From: Rhodococcus sp. NBC_00297
GTDB lineage: Bacteria; Actinomycetota; Actinomycetes; Mycobacteriales; Mycobacteriaceae
Assembly (NCBI RefSeq): GCF_036173065.1
Contig: NZ_CP108041.1
Coordinates: 4,095,001 to 4,159,000 of the forward strand
Length of the DNA stretch: 64,000 nucleotides
Reading direction: 5' to 3'
In this document: positions 48,748 through 57,560 of the stretch, piece by piece
Layout: each line of letters starts with the position of its first letter
Position numbering within the stretch: position 1 is the first letter of the stretch
Program-made: the position numbers and the translations under genes
The notes under the pieces: model-generated
What the model was told of the DNA's origin: nothing
Databases searched by the model: none
Seen by the model: only the letters and a program-made list of their open reading frames with translations

Positions 48748-48753
48748 TAATGT
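48748..48753 (+). promoter_or_regulatory. Candidate -10 of the acyltransferase gene (leaderless)
   Basis: TAATGT lies 7 nt before the ATG at 48761. Confidence 0.45.
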
Positions 48754-48760
48754 GCCGCCC

Positions 48761-49504
48761 ATGACCAGCATGTGGAACGCGCCGTTGCGCACCCGGTGGC
48801 GAGGATCGCGGCGACGTGACCCCGACCAGGCGCGCTTCCTCACGCTCGCGTCGATGCGCTGGGTGATCGGCCACAAGGCGTACACGCCCTGGTACCTGGT
48901 GCGGTACTACCGCCTCGCGCGTTTCAAGGCCGCGAACCCGCACGTGGTGCTGCGCGGAATGGTGTTCCTCGGCAAGAACGTCGAGATCCACGCGACGCCC
49001 GAGCTGGCGCGACTCGAGATCGGTCGCTGGGTGCACATCGGTGACGGCAACGCGATCCGCTGCCACGAGGGGTCGCTGCGCATCGGTGACAAGGTGGTGT
49101 TCGGCAAGGACAACGTCGTCAACACCTATCTCGACATCGAGATCGGTGCGTCCACCCTCGTCGCCGACTGGTGCTACATCTGCGATTTCGATCATCGGAC
49201 CGAGGACATCACGGTGCCGATCAAGGATCAGGGCATCGTCAAGTCGCCGGTGCGGATCGGCCCGGACACGTGGATCGCCGCGAAGGTGACCGTGCTGCGG
49301 GAGACCGTCGTCGGTCGCGGCTGCGTCCTGGGCGCGCACGCGGTGGTCAAGGGGCATGTGCCCGACTACGGGATCGCGGTCGGCGCACCCGCACGAGTGG
49401 TCCGGAACCGTCGCACCGACTGGGAGGCCGGCGCGGAGGACCGCGCGGCGTACGTCGCCGCACTGGAGGACATCGCCCGCAAGAAGTCGCTCGGGAGCGA
49501 GTGA
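48761..49504 (+). CDS. Left-handed beta-helix (hexapeptide) acyltransferase (Rv3034c-like)
   Basis: A 247-residue acyltransferase. Hexapeptide coils run through residues ~70-215 (VVLRGMVFLGKNVEIHATPE, IGRWVHIGDGNAIRCHEGS, VRIGPDTWIAAKVTVLRETV, VGRGCVLGAHAVVKGHVPDY, IAVGAPARVVRNR). In the mycobacterial methylglucose lipopolysaccharide region the relative is thought to acylate the polysaccharide; that role is inferred here from the neighbours. It converges on the glycosyltransferase gene with 1 nt between. Confidence 0.88.
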   Translation: MTSMWNAPLRTRWRGSRRRDPDQARFLTLASMRWVIGHKAYTPWYLVRYYRLARFKAANPHVVLRGMVFLGKNVEIHATPELARLEIGRWVHIGDGNAIRCHEGSLRIGDKVVFGKDNVVNTYLDIEIGASTLVADWCYICDFDHRTEDITVPIKDQGIVKSPVRIGPDTWIAAKVTVLRETVVGRGCVLGAHAVVKGHVPDYGIAVGAPARVVRNRRTDWEAGAEDRAAYVAALEDIARKKSLGSE

Positions 49505-49505
49505 C

Positions 49506-50753
49506 TCAGTCCCGTTCGGGCAGTGGACGTTCGCTGATCGTGGGCCTGCCCAGCGGAAAGCGCACCCGGCGCTTCGCGGTGGAGTAGACCGTGGCGGTCT
49601 CGCGGGCCACGGAGTGCCAGTCGAAGTCGGACGTGAGTCGCGCACGTGCCGCGTCACTCCGGGTACGTGCCGCAGCGGGGTCGTCGAGTGTACGCCGCAC
49701 CGCCGTCGCCAAGGAGCCGACATCGCCGGGAACGAAGGACATCCCGGTGACGCCGTCGACGACGGCTTCGCCCAGGCCGCCCGCGGTGGAGGCGACGAGC
49801 GGTGTGCCGGCCGCGGCGCCCTCGAGGGCGATGATGCCGAAGGGCTCGTATCGACTCGGCAGCACCAGCGCGTCCGCCCGGTGCAGATGCCCGAGAACGC
49901 CGTCGTGGCCGAGGGATCCGACGAACGTCACCGCCCGGCGCACCCGGTGCACACGCGCCAGATCGACGAGGTGGTCGAGCTGGGTCCCGTCGCCGACGAC
50001 GGTGAGCGTGGTGCCGGGGTGCGTCCGTCGGACACGGGGGAGTGCCGCTATCAGATCCTGCACCCCCTTCTCGTACTCCAACCGACCCACGAAGAGCAGG
50101 GACGGGGCGCCGGTGCGCGCCGCGCGAGGACGGTACGTCCAGGTCCGGGTGTCGATGCCGTTGCGTATCACGTGGACCGGGGACGGAAGCGGACCGAAGA
50201 GGCGGACCACCTCGTCCTCCATTCCCGCGGAACACGTGATGACGGAATCGGATTCGTGCGCCAGCCACCATTCCACGGAGTGCACCTGGCGGTTCACGCG
50301 GCCGGAGACCCATCCGCTGTGGCGTCCGGCCTCCGTCGCGTGGATCGTCGAGACCAGCGGGACGTCGTAGTACTCGGCGAGCGCGATCGCCGGGTGCGCC
50401 ACCAGCCAGTCGTGGGCATGGACGACGTCGGGAACCCACCCCTCGCCGATGCCGGGCTTGGAGAGTGCGAGGCCGGCGCGCACCATCGCGTGACCCATCG
50501 CGAGCGTCCACTCCAGCATGTCCACTCCGAAGGTGAAGTGCGCCGGATCCTCGGCCACGGCGACGACGAGCACGCCCTCGGCTACCGAGCTCACGGTGGG
50601 GTGGGTCGCCGCGTCGGAACCCGTGGGGCGGCGGGAGAGGACCACCACCTCGTGTCCGGCCGCGGCCAGTTCCACCGCGAGATGGTGGACGTGGCGACCG
50701 AGGCCGCCGACCACCACGGGCGGGTACTCCCACGAGATCATCAGGACCTTCAC
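49506..50753 (-). CDS. GT4 alpha-1,4-glucosyltransferase (Rv3032-like)
   Basis: A 415-residue retaining glycosyltransferase with a GT-B fold. The N-terminal MISWEYPPVVVGGLGRHVHHLA is the glycogen-synthase-like glycine loop; LLFVGRLEYEKGVQDLIAAL and the donor site SRYEPFGIIALEGAAAGTP (E-x7-E) follow. In M. tuberculosis Rv3032 elongates the glucan of methylglucose lipopolysaccharide. The GTG overlaps the stop of the chimeric GH57 gene by 4 bp, so they are coupled. Confidence 0.9.
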   Translation of the reverse strand: MKVLMISWEYPPVVVGGLGRHVHHLAVELAAAGHEVVVLSRRPTGSDAATHPTVSSVAEGVLVVAVAEDPAHFTFGVDMLEWTLAMGHAMVRAGLALSKPGIGEGWVPDVVHAHDWLVAHPAIALAEYYDVPLVSTIHATEAGRHSGWVSGRVNRQVHSVEWWLAHESDSVITCSAGMEDEVVRLFGPLPSPVHVIRNGIDTRTWTYRPRAARTGAPSLLFVGRLEYEKGVQDLIAALPRVRRTHPGTTLTVVGDGTQLDHLVDLARVHRVRRAVTFVGSLGHDGVLGHLHRADALVLPSRYEPFGIIALEGAAAGTPLVASTAGGLGEAVVDGVTGMSFVPGDVGSLATAVRRTLDDPAAARTRSDAARARLTSDFDWHSVARETATVYSTAKRRVRFPLGRPTISERPLPERD

Positions 50754-52516
50754 GCCCGCACCTCCCGACCCGTCGGTTGCAGACGCCGCGCATCGAGGTC
50801 CGGGAACAGATCGTCCGCCTGGTTCCACCCGGATGCAAGGTCGGCGGCTCGTGCGTGATGCCCGTGCACGCGGGCGTCGGCGATCTCGCGCACCGCGTGA
50901 GCGTGCTTGTGGGCGCGGTCGCGGGCGTACTGCGCGGCCGAGTCCTTGCTCACCATGAAGGCCCAGTCGCTCGAGACGGTGAGCATCGTCTCGCGCAGGA
51001 TCTGGTCCGCGACACGGTCTCGCAGACCGCCGGGGGGTGCCGCGTCGACGGCGTCGAGCGCGGTGGCGGTGACCTCGGCGTTGAGATCGACCAGGTCGCG
51101 GACGGGATCGCCCGCCCACACCCGCCAGTCCTTCCCGCTGCCCCAGGAGGTGTCCGGGAGGTCGACGGGGTCACCGACGTAGCCGTCTCGCTTCGCGCCC
51201 GCGAGTGTCCCGACGCGGATGCCGGCCTCGGGGAGCGCACGCAGGATGCCGGCCAACCATGCCGGACCCTCGTGCCACCAGTGTCCGAAGAGCTCGGTGT
51301 CGAAGGCGGCGACCACCAGTGCCGGGGACCCGGTGCGCGCGTGTTCGGAGCGCAGCCGGCGGCGAACCGCGTCGACGAAGTCCTCGACGTGCGAGCGGAC
51401 GGCTGCTGCGGCGCGCTCCGGTTCGTACGGTGCCTTGTCCGGGCCCGCGACGCTTCTGCCGGTGACCCGGGACGGCTTCAGCCCGGTGTCGTGGTCGTAG
51501 GTGTGGAAGTCGCGGTACGCGGAATGACCGGGATAACCGGACTTCGGTGACCACACGCGATAGCTGACCGGGAGATCGCGACCGAACGCGACGACGTGGG
51601 TGTCGCCGACCGGACGGCCGCACGTCGTGTCTCCGTGCAGAGCCGGGCCGTCGACCATGAAGTGTCCGACGCCCGCGGCGGCGTAGTCGAGTTCCATCCC
51701 TGCGGTGAAGGCGCACTCGGGTGCCCAGATGCCCTCGGTGCCGCGGCCCCACCGGCGTACGGCGTCGGCGCGTCCCTCGCGGAGCGCGAACGTCCGCAGT
51801 CGTGGGTCGAGCAGAGGTTGGAACGGGTGCATCGACGGCCCACCGAGCAGTTCGACGGCGCCGGAGTCGGCCAGTTCGCGCAGTCGGGGGGCGCCGCCGT
51901 GGCGCCAGCGGGTCTCGAACTCGTGCAGAGCGGCAGCCGATCGCCGGTGTTCGCGGTGACCGAGCGCGCGGCGGTCCGGGTCACGGGACCCGGCGGCTTC
52001 GGCGGCGCGGAGCTGCCAGTTGCCGAGCCAGTGATGCATCCCGTCGAGGCTGTACGGATCGTCCAGTTGGGCGGCGAGTACCGGGGTGACGCCGAGGGTC
52101 AGCAGATCGGTGCGGCCCTCGTCGGCCAGGGTCCGCAGGTGACAGCCCGGTGTCGAGGTGGCGAGCTGGGCCTCGGCGGAGCGGTAGGCCTGCAGGACGA
52201 GTTCGGGAATGCCGAGTGCGCCGACGAGCACGGCGGACAGCGGCGCCGCAGCAGCGGCCGGGGCGCCCGCGGGCGCGGCGACGGCTGGTTTCGGAGACCG
52301 GAACGCGACCGGTTGCCGATCGGCGGGCTCGACCAGGCCGACAGCGCGCTCCCGTGGTGGGAGTGTCGGCGCCGCAACCGATTCGGCGGCCGCCATCGCG
52401 ACGGAACCGTGCGCGGAACTCGGCGTCACCGAGCCGGCGGCCAGCGTGACCGCGCTGAGAAGAAGAATCGAGGCACTCAGTGCACCTCCGAGTCGAGAGT
52501 CTCGACCGACGCGCAT
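50750..52516 (-). CDS. Chimeric ORF: lytic-transglycosylase-like N-terminus fused to a 5'-truncated GH57 glucan branching enzyme
   Basis: A 588-residue frame in two parts. Residues ~1-125 have a signal peptide (LSASILLLSAVTLAAGSVTP), an Ala/Pro-rich stretch, and IPELVLQAYRSAEAQLATST then PGCHL, which looks like the lead-in to the SLT domain of secreted actinobacterial transglycosylases; the catalytic Glu part is absent. From RTLADEGRTDLLTLGVTPV on it is GH57 like Rv3031, with the nucleophile Glu in GIWAPECAF (~265), the acid/base Asp in AAFDTELFGHWW (~405) and a C-terminal helical domain. The first conserved GH57 region (an HTHLPW-like motif) is missing. Activity is doubtful. A GTG at 52549 is an alternative start. 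Confidence 0.75.
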   Translation of the reverse strand: MRVGRDSRLGGALSASILLLSAVTLAAGSVTPSSAHGSVAMAAAESVAAPTLPPRERAVGLVEPADRQPVAFRSPKPAVAAPAGAPAAAAAPLSAVLVGALGIPELVLQAYRSAEAQLATSTPGCHLRTLADEGRTDLLTLGVTPVLAAQLDDPYSLDGMHHWLGNWQLRAAEAAGSRDPDRRALGHREHRRSAAALHEFETRWRHGGAPRLRELADSGAVELLGGPSMHPFQPLLDPRLRTFALREGRADAVRRWGRGTEGIWAPECAFTAGMELDYAAAGVGHFMVDGPALHGDTTCGRPVGDTHVVAFGRDLPVSYRVWSPKSGYPGHSAYRDFHTYDHDTGLKPSRVTGRSVAGPDKAPYEPERAAAAVRSHVEDFVDAVRRRLRSEHARTGSPALVVAAFDTELFGHWWHEGPAWLAGILRALPEAGIRVGTLAGAKRDGYVGDPVDLPDTSWGSGKDWRVWAGDPVRDLVDLNAEVTATALDAVDAAPPGGLRDRVADQILRETMLTVSSDWAFMVSKDSAAQYARDRAHKHAHAVREIADARVHGHHARAADLASGWNQADDLFPDLDARRLQPTGREVRA

Positions 52517-52581
52517 ACGACAAACCCCCACGAACACTCGGCTGCGCACTCACCGAGACCCGACGCGCAGTGTGACCGAGG

Positions 52582-53199
52582 TTACCGTCGCGTGTCCTCG
52601 CTGTGGTCGAAACGAGTTGTTTCCTCGACGGAAGGGGCGGCGGCGAACGAGGTGGAGTCCTCGTCGACCGACTTCTTGCGAGACTTCTTGCGCGCCTTCT
52701 GTTCCTCGGCCGCCGCCTGCGCGGGATCGAGCAGCGCCGCGCGCAGGTCGTCGAGTTCGCGGCGGAGGTAGTCGCGCGTGGCGACCTCGCCGACCGCGAT
52801 CCGGAGCGCAGCGAGCTCACGAGCGAGGAACTCGGTGTCCGCCTTGGTCTGCGCGGCGCGCGAGCGATCCTCCTCGAGCGACACCCGGTCGCGGTCGTCC
52901 TGCCGGTTCTGAGCGAGCAGGATCAGCGGGGCCGCGTAGGCGGCCTGCGTCGAGAACGCCAGATTGAGCAGGATGAAGGGGTAGGGGTCCCACTGCAGGC
53001 TCACCGCGAAGACGTTGAGCAGGATCCACACGATGACGATCCCCGTCTGGATCGCCAGGTATCGCCCCGTACCGAGGAATCGCGCGACGTTCTCGCCGGT
53101 CCGGCCGACCGAGTCGACGTCGATGTCGAGCTTGAACCGTCGGGATCCGCGTGGAGTGTCGAGGCGCTGTCTGGCGGTCGCCGCCGACTTCTCACTCAT
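52582..53199 (-). CDS. DUF1003 membrane protein (Rv1231c-like)
   Basis: A 205-residue protein: basic N-terminus, two membrane helices in the DUF1003 core (YLAIQTGIVIVWILLNVFAV, FILLNLAFSTQAAYAAPLIL) and the following NRQDDRDRVSLEEDR motif, then a predicted coiled coil and a Lys-rich low-complexity tail. It follows the MgtE-like gene with an 8-bp overlap, as in mycobacteria; a link with magnesium transport is possible. Confidence 0.9.
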   Translation of the reverse strand: MSEKSAATARQRLDTPRGSRRFKLDIDVDSVGRTGENVARFLGTGRYLAIQTGIVIVWILLNVFAVSLQWDPYPFILLNLAFSTQAAYAAPLILLAQNRQDDRDRVSLEEDRSRAAQTKADTEFLARELAALRIAVGEVATRDYLRRELDDLRAALLDPAQAAAEEQKARKKSRKKSVDEDSTSFAAAPSVEETTRFDHSEDTRR

Positions 53200-54469
53200 G
53201 TCCCACGTGCTCCTGTTCGCGCCAGTCGTCGGGAAGAAGGTGGTCCAGGACGTCGTCCACGGTCACGGCGCCGATGAGATGCTCCTCGGCGTCCACGACC
53301 GGTCCGCAGACCAGGTTGTACGCCGCGAAGTATCGCGTGACGGCGGCGAGACTGTCGTCCGGGGAGAGCGTCGACAGTGTCGTGTCGATCACGCCGCCGA
53401 CCAGACTGGCGGGCGGTTCGCGCAGCAACTGTTGGAGATGCACGCAGCCGAGGTAGCGGCCCGTGGGTGTGGCCGTCGGCGGTCGCACGACGAAGACCAG
53501 CGACGCGAGGGCGGGCGTGAGGTCGGGGTTGCGCGCACGAGCGAGCGCCTCGGCGACCGTCGCGGACGCGCTCAGCACCACCGGTTCCGGTGTCATCAGA
53601 CCACCCGCCGTGTCGGGGGAGTGCTCGAGGAGACGTCGCACCGGCTCGGAGTCCTGCGGATCCATCAGGCGCAGCAGCGATTCGGCCTCCGGCTCCGGCA
53701 ACTCGCCGAGCAGGTCGGCTGCGTCGTCGGGGTCCATGGCCTCGAGCACGTCGGCGGCGCGGGCGGGGGCGAGCGCCTGCACCAGGTCGATCTGATCGTC
53801 GTCGGGCATCTCCTGGATGACGTCCGCGAGGCGCTGGTCGTCCAGGGCGAAGGCGACCTCGAGTCGCCGCTTCTCCGGGAGGTCGCGGATCGCGTCGGCC
53901 ACGTCGGCGGGCCGGAGTCCCTCGAACTGGGCGAGGAGCTGTGACACACCCTGACCCGGCAGGGACAGATCGGACCAGGTGAGGCCCTGCACGTTCTGCC
54001 AGTCGAGCACGTGGATGCTGCCGCGGCGACCCAGCCGGGTGCGGTGGGGGCGCACGGCGACGCGCGCGATGACCCAGTCCCGCGTGCGGGTCTGCTCGAT
54101 ACCGAGGTCGACGACGACGCAGTCCACGCCGTGCAGGTCCTCGGCGTCCGGATCGTCGGTTCGCACCCGCGAGTCCAGGACCTGGGCCAGGGCCAGCACC
54201 TCGCCCGGTCGCTGGACGAAGCGGCGCATACTGACGTTGCCGGTGGTCAGCGTCACCGACGTCGGTTCGACGGCCGTCACGCGCAGCATCGGAACGAAGA
54301 TCTTGCGCCTCGTGGCCAGATCGACCACGAGGCCGAGGACGCGGGGTTGCTGGCGACCGACGCGCACGGTCACGACGATGTCGCGGACGCGGCCGATGCT
54401 CTCACCGTCGGGTCCGAGCACCACGAGGCCCGCGAGCCTGGCGGCGAACACCTTGTTCACTGCTGCCAT
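53192..54469 (-). CDS. MgtE N-terminal / CBS domain protein with PRC barrel (Rv1232c-like)
   Basis: A 425-residue cytoplasmic protein. An N-terminal PRC-barrel-like domain (LVVLGPDGESIGRVRDIVVT) with a second barrel repeat is followed by an MgtE N-domain of repeating acidic helices (LEAMDPDDAADLLGELPEPE) and a CBS pair (GGLMTPEPVVLSASATVAEA to LIGAVTVDDVLDHLLPDDW). The MgtE membrane pore is absent, so it is a sensor or regulator rather than a channel. The ATG at 54469 has TACTGT 7 nt upstream. Confidence 0.9.
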   Translation of the reverse strand: MAAVNKVFAARLAGLVVLGPDGESIGRVRDIVVTVRVGRQQPRVLGLVVDLATRRKIFVPMLRVTAVEPTSVTLTTGNVSMRRFVQRPGEVLALAQVLDSRVRTDDPDAEDLHGVDCVVVDLGIEQTRTRDWVIARVAVRPHRTRLGRRGSIHVLDWQNVQGLTWSDLSLPGQGVSQLLAQFEGLRPADVADAIRDLPEKRRLEVAFALDDQRLADVIQEMPDDDQIDLVQALAPARAADVLEAMDPDDAADLLGELPEPEAESLLRLMDPQDSEPVRRLLEHSPDTAGGLMTPEPVVLSASATVAEALARARNPDLTPALASLVFVVRPPTATPTGRYLGCVHLQQLLREPPASLVGGVIDTTLSTLSPDDSLAAVTRYFAAYNLVCGPVVDAEEHLIGAVTVDDVLDHLLPDDWREQEHVGHE

Positions 54470-54512
54470 GGGCGCAACAGTAGACGGGGGCCTCGCACGC
54501 GGTGCGGGCCGA

Positions 54513-54518
54513 TAGTGT
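54513..54518 (+). promoter_or_regulatory. Candidate -10 of the CitE-like gene (leaderless)
   Basis: TAGTGT lies 6 nt before the GTG at 54525, which favours that start over the GTG at 54522. It is divergent from the MgtE-like gene. Confidence 0.45.
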
Positions 54519-54524
54519 GCCGTG

Positions 54525-55526
54525 GTGACCACCACAGTGCCGCGCGCCCGCCTCCGACGCTCCGTGCTCGCCGCGCCGGGCAGCAGTCCGAAGATGATGC
54601 GCAAGGCTCTGGGCCTGCCCGCCGACGCCGTCTTCCTGGATCTCGAGGACGCGGTCGCGCCGGCCGCCAAGGCGCAGGCGCGCATCGACGTCGCCGACGC
54701 GCTCGGATGGGCCGGGTGGGGCACGCAGCTCCGGCTCGTGCGGGTCAACGACTGGACGACGGAGGCCACGTTCCGCGACGTGCTCGAGGTGGTCGGACGG
54801 GCGGGTGCCCACCTCGACGCCCTCGTCCTGCCCAAGGTGCGCTCGGCCGGTGAGGTGCAGGCGCTCGATCTGCTTCTGACACAACTCGAACGCGAGTCGG
54901 ACCTACCCGTCGGCCGCATCGGGATCGAGCCGCAGATCGAGGACGCCGTGGGTCTGCTCCACATCGACGCCGTCGCGACGGCCTCGCCGCGGGTGCAGAC
55001 CCTGGTGTTCGGGCCGGGTGACTTCATGGCCGACGTCGGCATGCGCACCCTCACGGTGGGTGAGCAGCCGCCCGGCTACGAGCGCGGCGACGCCTACCAC
55101 CACGTGCTGATGACGATCCTGCTGTCGGCGCGGGCCCACGGGCTCCAGGCCATCGACGGACCCTGGGTGCAGGTCCGCGACACCGACGGGTTCACCCGCG
55201 CCGCCCGGCATTCCGCGGCTCTGGGCTACGACGGCAAGTGGGTGCTGCACCCCTCGCAGATCGACATCGCCAACGAGACGTTCTCGCCGCGCCAGGCCGA
55301 CGTCGACCGCGCCCACGACATCGTCGAGACCTACCGTCGGTACCTCTCCGTCGACGGGGGAGCGCGCGGGGCCGTCATGGTGGGGGACGAGATGGTCGAC
55401 GAGGCGGGTCATCGAATGGCTCGGGCCCTCGTCGAGGCCGCCGACGCGGCCGGCATGGTGCGCAGCGGTGCGCGGCCCGCACCGGACCCCACGACCGACC
55501 CGCCAGCAGGCACAATGGAGTCATGA
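54525..55526 (+). CDS. CitE-like HpcH/HpaI aldolase/lyase family protein
   Basis: A 333-residue TIM-barrel enzyme. RRSVLAAPGSSPKMMRKAL opens the chain, FLDLEDAVAP carries the metal-binding acid, and IGIEPQIEDAVGL, FGPGDFMADVGM and GYDGKWVLHPSQI are CitE hallmarks. Stand-alone CitE-like proteins cleave or hydrolyse 3-hydroxyacyl-CoA esters such as malyl- or citramalyl-CoA; the substrate is not known here. It overlaps the next gene by 4 bp (ATGA). Confidence 0.9.
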   Translation: MTTTVPRARLRRSVLAAPGSSPKMMRKALGLPADAVFLDLEDAVAPAAKAQARIDVADALGWAGWGTQLRLVRVNDWTTEATFRDVLEVVGRAGAHLDALVLPKVRSAGEVQALDLLLTQLERESDLPVGRIGIEPQIEDAVGLLHIDAVATASPRVQTLVFGPGDFMADVGMRTLTVGEQPPGYERGDAYHHVLMTILLSARAHGLQAIDGPWVQVRDTDGFTRAARHSAALGYDGKWVLHPSQIDIANETFSPRQADVDRAHDIVETYRRYLSVDGGARGAVMVGDEMVDEAGHRMARALVEAADAAGMVRSGARPAPDPTTDPPAGTMES

Positions 55527-56014
55527 CGAACCCCATGTCGCAGTCCGGCCGCCCCGGACAGGGCCTCCCCACCCCGCCGTCGGGCTGGCCCATCGGTTCC
55601 TATCCCACCTACGCCGAGGCGCAGCGCGCGGTCGACTACCTCTCCGATCAGGAGTTCTCGGTCCAGGACGTCACCATCGTGGGTGTCGACCTCATGCAGG
55701 TCGAGCGTGTCATCGGTCGCCTCACCTGGGCCAAAGTGATTGGCGGCGGCATCATCTCGGGCGCCTGGCTCGGTGTCTTCCTCGGACTCGTTCTCGGAAT
55801 CATCACGAACACCAACTACCTGAGCGCGCTCCTCGTCGGTGTGCTGGGCGGCATCGTCTTCGGACTGATCTCGGCCACCATTCCCTACGCGGCGACCAAG
55901 GGGCAGCGCGACTTCGCGTCGACGATGCAGTTGGTCGCGGGGCGGTACGACGTGCTGTGCGAGCCGAAGACGGCCGAGAAGGCGCGCGATCTGCTGGCGC
56001 GTCTCGCCATCTGA
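55523..56014 (+). CDS. General stress protein 17M-like membrane protein (Rv1234-like)
   Basis: A 163-residue protein. The N-terminal region GSYPTYAEAQRAVDYLSDQEF, then VQDVTIVGVDL, is the ferredoxin-like GSP17M domain. Two membrane helices rich in Gly follow (IGGGIISGAWLGVFLGLVLG and LLVGVLGGIVFGLISATI). Function unknown. Same order as in mycobacteria, just ahead of lpqY. Confidence 0.85.
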   Translation: MTNPMSQSGRPGQGLPTPPSGWPIGSYPTYAEAQRAVDYLSDQEFSVQDVTIVGVDLMQVERVIGRLTWAKVIGGGIISGAWLGVFLGLVLGIITNTNYLSALLVGVLGGIVFGLISATIPYAATKGQRDFASTMQLVAGRYDVLCEPKTAEKARDLLARLAI

Positions 56015-56186
56015 CCTCTCACCACCGACCCGTCGGTACCGAAAGCATCACGGGATTGCAACAAGCCACCGTTTTCCTCTCAGCTTTCGACTAGGTTCCA
56101 CTTCGCAGGGAATGCGTGTCCAACGAAGCACACGCTGCGGAGTCGGGCCGACTGTGGCGCCTTCTCTTGCGGCAGAGGAGGCGGTC

Positions 56187-57560
56187 GTGCCGAAGAGGTA
56201 CAGGGCGAGGAAACTCGCAGCGACAGGGGCCGCCGCGGTGGTGGCCGGAAGTCTGTTGGCGGGGTGTGGATCCTCCGACGACGGAATCGTGTTGAGCTTC
56301 TACACCGCCGCCGACGGCGCGGAGCAGTACGCGGCGGCGGCGCAGGCGTGCACCGAGCAGTCGGGCGGCGCGTACCGGGTGGAGCAGCGCACGCTCCCCA
56401 AGAGCGCCAACGATCAGCGCCTGCAGCTCGCTCGCCGTCTGGCGGGCAACGACCGCACGCTCGATCTGATGACACTCGACGTGGTCTGGACCGCCGAGTT
56501 CGCCGAAGCCGGTTGGGCACTGCCGGTTCCGGACGATCTCGAGGCGAAGCTGCGTGACGGATCGGTGCTCGAGGGCCCGCTCGCCACCGCCGAGTGGCTC
56601 GACCCCGAGACAGAGCAGAAGGACAAGCTGTACGCGGTCCCGCTGAACTCCAACACCCAGTTGCTCTGGTACCGCCCGGACATGGTGCCGAACGGCCAGC
56701 CCCCGGCGACGTGGGACGACCTCATCGCCACCGCCGGCGAGAACGCCGCCTCCGGCAAGCCCGCGGCCATCGGTGTGCAGGCGAAGCAGTACGAGGGCTT
56801 CATGGTCTGGTTCAACACCCTCCTCGAGAGTGCCGGCGGATCCGTCGTCGGCGAGGACGGCACCACCGTGACACTGAACGACACCCCCGAGCACCGCGCG
56901 GCCACCGAGAAGGCGCTCTCGATCATCAAGAGCGTCGCGACCGCTCCCGGCGCCGACCCCTCGGTCTCCCAGAGTGACGAGGGCACAGCACGTCTCGGCG
57001 TCGAGGCGGGCACCATGTTCGCCGAGGTGAACTACCCGTTCGTGCTCCCCGGACTCAAGGAGAACGCCGCCGCGGGCGGCGTGTCCTTCCTCGACCTGTC
57101 CACCGTTCCCGCCGACCAGCAGGACGCGGCGGTGAACGAGGTGTTCCGCAGCGCGCCGTACCCCTCGGTGAACCCCGGTGAGCCCGCCAAGGTCACCATC
57201 GGCGGGTTCAACATCGGTGTCGCCAAGACCACCGAGCATCCCGACGAGGCGTGGGCCGCCGTCGCGTGCCTGACCGACGAGCAGAACCAGCGCAACAACG
57301 CCGTCGACGGCGGTGTGCCGCCGGTGATCCGCTCGCTCTACGACGATCCCGAGTTCCAGGCCGCCTACCCGGCATGGGAGGGCGTTCTCGGCTCGATCGA
57401 GAGTGCCGCGGTCCGACCGGTGTCGCCCGCGTACCAGTCCATCTCGATCCTCCTGACCGACGCGCTCAACCCCCCGCAGGACATCGATCCCGTGGGAGAC
57501 GTCGACAGGCTCGCCGATCTGGTCCGCCAGGCCGTGAACTCCGAAGGGCTGATCCCATGA
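56187..57560 (+). CDS. lpqY: Trehalose-binding lipoprotein LpqY
   Basis: A 457-residue solute-binding lipoprotein of the trehalose importer. Signal peptide and lipobox GSLLAGCGS (Cys at about residue 30), then a two-lobe binding domain (DLMTLDVVWTAEFAEAGWAL, NSNTQLLWYRPDM, WFNTLLESAGGSVV). In mycobacteria this system recycles trehalose freed from trehalose monomycolate by antigen 85. GAGGAGG about 6 nt before the GTG at 56187 sets the start. The 172 nt upstream hold TAGGTT (56092-56097) as a possible -10. First gene of lpqY-sugABC. Confidence 0.93.
   Translation: MPKRYRARKLAATGAAAVVAGSLLAGCGSSDDGIVLSFYTAADGAEQYAAAAQACTEQSGGAYRVEQRTLPKSANDQRLQLARRLAGNDRTLDLMTLDVVWTAEFAEAGWALPVPDDLEAKLRDGSVLEGPLATAEWLDPETEQKDKLYAVPLNSNTQLLWYRPDMVPNGQPPATWDDLIATAGENAASGKPAAIGVQAKQYEGFMVWFNTLLESAGGSVVGEDGTTVTLNDTPEHRAATEKALSIIKSVATAPGADPSVSQSDEGTARLGVEAGTMFAEVNYPFVLPGLKENAAAGGVSFLDLSTVPADQQDAAVNEVFRSAPYPSVNPGEPAKVTIGGFNIGVAKTTEHPDEAWAAVACLTDEQNQRNNAVDGGVPPVIRSLYDDPEFQAAYPAWEGVLGSIESAAVRPVSPAYQSISILLTDALNPPQDIDPVGDVDRLADLVRQAVNSEGLIP

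Noticed and set aside
50750..52516. Simple frameshift hiding the normal GH57 N-terminus
   Set aside because: The other two frames of the minus strand over 52100-52820 do not encode an HTHLPW-like region, so the missing part is absent rather than shifted.
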